Of a stretch of DNA of 53,694 nt, positions 51,701 to 53,694 are shown piece after piece. The notes under the pieces are model-generated. The model did not search any database and was not told the origin of the DNA. It saw nothing but the letters and a program-made list of their open reading frames with translations. Every line of letters starts with the position of its first letter. Positions within the stretch are counted from its first letter, which is position 1. Where the stretch lies: assembly GCA_015231715.1 (NCBI GenBank), contig JADGBB010000004.1, positions 1-53,694 of the forward strand. Direction: 5' to 3'. Source of the stretch: Candidatus Omnitrophota bacterium. Its GTDB lineage: Bacteria > Omnitrophota > Koll11 > Tantalellales > Tantalellaceae. A program made the translations under genes and the position numbers.

Positions 51701-53694
51701 ATGAATATGAATACTATTGCAAATAAAAATATTGATATTAGGTATGTTAAAGGTGTCGGGCCTAAGAAGGCGGAGATCTTTAATAAGATGGGGCTTTATA
51801 CTATTAAGGACCTTCTTTATTATTTGCCAAGAAGATACGAAGATAGACGTAATATCCATAAAATAAAGGATTTAAAACCTGGAGAGGATAGCGCTTTCGC
51901 CGGGCAGGTTATTAAACAGAGTATTTTTACGGCAAGAACAGGAACAAATATCGTTGAAGTCATGCTTGATGACGGAACAGGCCGTATTTGGGCGGTTTGG
52001 TACAATATGCCTTTCATGCATAAAAAGTTCACGAACGGCGATATATTGCTTTTTTATGGAACTATCGAAAGTCAGGGACGGCTGGTTGTTATGCATCCGG
52101 CTTATGATCTATTAGAAAATATAAAAAAATCCGGCTCAGTTGAAATGGCTAGAATAGTTCCGGTATATCCATTAACAAAAGATCTAACACAAAAATATAT
52201 TCGAAAAATTACTTACGCAGCTACGCATGAACACCTTTCGGTTTTAGATGAAATACTGCCTACGAGCGTAAGAGCCAGGCAAAAACTTGTTGATATTGAT
52301 TTTGCTTTTAAAAATATTCATTATGCTAATAGTTTTGAAAATATTGACATGGCTTATAGGCGGCTTGTATTTGAAGAATTCTTTTTTTTACAGATAATAA
52401 TGGCTCTTAAAAAAAGAAAAAATAAAAAAGAAGGGATAGCGCATAAAGTTGATGTTAATGTTCTTGATGAATATAAAAATATTTTCGATTTCGAATTAAC
52501 TCAAGGACAACAAAAATGTATGAAAGAGATCGAAAAAGATATGTCTTCTGATAAGCCCATGTACAGGCTTTTACAGGGCGATGTCGGCAGCGGGAAAACA
52601 GTAGTAGCAATGTATGCAGCGTTTCTGGCGTTTAAGGGAGGGTATCAAGCTGTCTTTATGGCGCCGACTGAAATATTGGCGAGACAACATTTTTTTACTT
52701 TAAGCGAACTTCTTATGCCATTGGGTATAAACGTTACGCTTTTAGCCGGCGGGATGACTCAAGAAGAAAAAAACAGGGCACAAAATGATATTAGTTCCGG
52801 AACTGCCGATATTATTGTAGGAACACATTCCGTTTTTCAAAAAAATATAACATACGCTAATCTCGGCCTTGCGGTTATTGACGAACAGCATAAATTCGGT
52901 GTGGATCAGCGAAAAACTTTAATGGAAAAAAATATTAAAGCGGATACTCTTGTTATGACGGCGACTCCGATACCACGCAGTTTAGCATTAACGGTTTACG
53001 GCGATATGGATCTTTCATCGCTGAAAGAAAAACCTAAGAAAAAAGGGAATATAGTTACATATTGGGTAGACGAAGAAGGAAGAGAAGAACTGTATAAATT
53101 CGTTGATAAAGAAATAGATGATGGTGGTCAAATTTTTGTTGTATGTCCTCGCATTAAATCAGAAGGAGCAAAAGATTTAGCTTCGGTTGAAAGTATGCAT
53201 AAATATCTTAAAGAAAAAATATTTCCGAATAGAAGTATTGCCGTAGTTCATGGAAAAACAGACAGCACTGAAAAAGAAAAAATTATGAAAGATTTTGAAA
53301 AAGGTAAAATTAATATATTAGTTGCGACAACTGTAGTTGAAGTCGGCATTGATGTGCCGAATGCTTCAATTATGATAATCGAGAATGCCGAGAGATACGG
53401 TTTAGCCCAATTGCATCAGCTAAGAGGACGCATTGGCCGAGGAAACAGGGATTCTTATTGTGTCCTCGTAGCAGATGCCGCAACAGAAAGCGCAAAAGAA
53501 CGGCTCCAGACGATATCGGGTATGGATGACGGGTTCAAAATTGCCGAAACAGATCTTTCAATGAGAGGCCCGGGAGAATTTTTAGGTAAACGTCAAAGCG
53601 GTTTACCAGAACTGCGTTTCGGAAATATTTTAAGAGATTACAAAATAATGGAACAAGCAAGAGAAGAAGCCTTCGACCTAATAGAAGACGACCC
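51701..53694 (+). CDS. recG: ATP-dependent DNA helicase RecG (5' part)
   Basis: Branch-migration helicase that remodels stalled forks. The first 664 residues are present and the frame runs off the window. RYVKGVGPKKAEIFNKMG opens the wedge domain, an OB-fold follows (FAGQVIKQSIFTARTG), then GDVGSGKTVVA (Walker A), VIDEQHKFGVDQR (DEQH box), TATPIPRSLAL and QLRGRIGRGN (motif VI). ATG 51701 or 51707 may be used; neither has a Shine-Dalgarno, because the upstream RNA element ends at 51699. Confidence 0.95.
   Translation, partial: MNMNTIANKNIDIRYVKGVGPKKAEIFNKMGLYTIKDLLYYLPRRYEDRRNIHKIKDLKPGEDSAFAGQVIKQSIFTARTGTNIVEVMLDDGTGRIWAVWYNMPFMHKKFTNGDILLFYGTIESQGRLVVMHPAYDLLENIKKSGSVEMARIVPVYPLTKDLTQKYIRKITYAATHEHLSVLDEILPTSVRARQKLVDIDFAFKNIHYANSFENIDMAYRRLVFEEFFFLQIIMALKKRKNKKEGIAHKVDVNVLDEYKNIFDFELTQGQQKCMKEIEKDMSSDKPMYRLLQGDVGSGKTVVAMYAAFLAFKGGYQAVFMAPTEILARQHFFTLSELLMPLGINVTLLAGGMTQEEKNRAQNDISSGTADIIVGTHSVFQKNITYANLGLAVIDEQHKFGVDQRKTLMEKNIKADTLVMTATPIPRSLALTVYGDMDLSSLKEKPKKKGNIVTYWVDEEGREELYKFVDKEIDDGGQIFVVCPRIKSEGAKDLASVESMHKYLKEKIFPNRSIAVVHGKTDSTEKEKIMKDFEKGKINILVATTVVEVGIDVPNASIMIIENAERYGLAQLHQLRGRIGRGNRDSYCVLVADAATESAKERLQTISGMDDGFKIAETDLSMRGPGEFLGKRQSGLPELRFGNILRDYKIMEQAREEAFDLIEDD

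Overview
This window looks like part of the chromosome of an uncultured, low-GC, Gram-negative anaerobic bacterium. Evidence for a double membrane is a beta-barrel outer-membrane protein ending in Phe and several Sec, Tat and lipoprotein signals. The short lipoprotein before pgpH and the porin resemble, from memory, proteins of Candidatus Omnitrophota; this assignment is tentative and no database was searched. Nearly everything is on the + strand in tight operons with AAGGAG-type ribosome binding sites. The only minus-strand genes I accept are tRNA-Arg(CCU) and rpmB.

Layout. 1-3807: end of leuC, then leuD, leuB, asd, truA. 3808-5212: a promoter with a striking cluster of operator-like half sites and a 58-codon ORF, then rplM-rpsI and a strong terminator. 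5305-13429: full arginine pathway argC-J-B-D-F-G-H with the ArgJ recycling step. 13433-18371: lysA-dapF-dapA-dapB-dapL, the diaminopimelate aminotransferase route to meso-DAP and lysine. 18485-21537: folK-panC-nadA-nadX. 21659-26278: a CBS-less IMP dehydrogenase-family gene and dnaE. 26279-26799: terminator, a ~205 bp imperfect palindrome, and a promoter with a TetR-like palindrome in its spacer. 26800-31903: a Tat-exported aldo/keto reductase-ferredoxin lipoprotein, a NapH/NapG-type polyferredoxin fusion, larC, tatA and tatC. 32059-45830: housekeeping block (HU, hisS, aspS, lipoprotein, pgpH, ybeY, a DAG kinase-PAP2 fusion, DUF502, recO, glyS, ppdK, sigma factor). 45919-50877: accessory block with an MNT/HEPN toxin-antitoxin pair, tRNA-Arg, two exported unknown proteins, a PHP protein and a porin with a long leader. 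51196-end: rpmB (minus) and the start of recG.

The most unusual signal is a pair of ~100 nt structured elements immediately upstream of argB (7652-7754) and recG (51601-51699). They share a near-identical core and an identical GTACGGT tail, but their outer stems differ in sequence while staying complementary, and two core positions change in a compensating way. This is what a conserved RNA looks like. I do not recognise it as a known riboswitch or ribozyme. Second in interest is the Tat/ferredoxin/larC operon, which looks like a dedicated exported redox module. A family of short GC-rich intergenic repeats (core CAGAATGACG) is scattered through the window, and one inverted pair flanks the porin gene.
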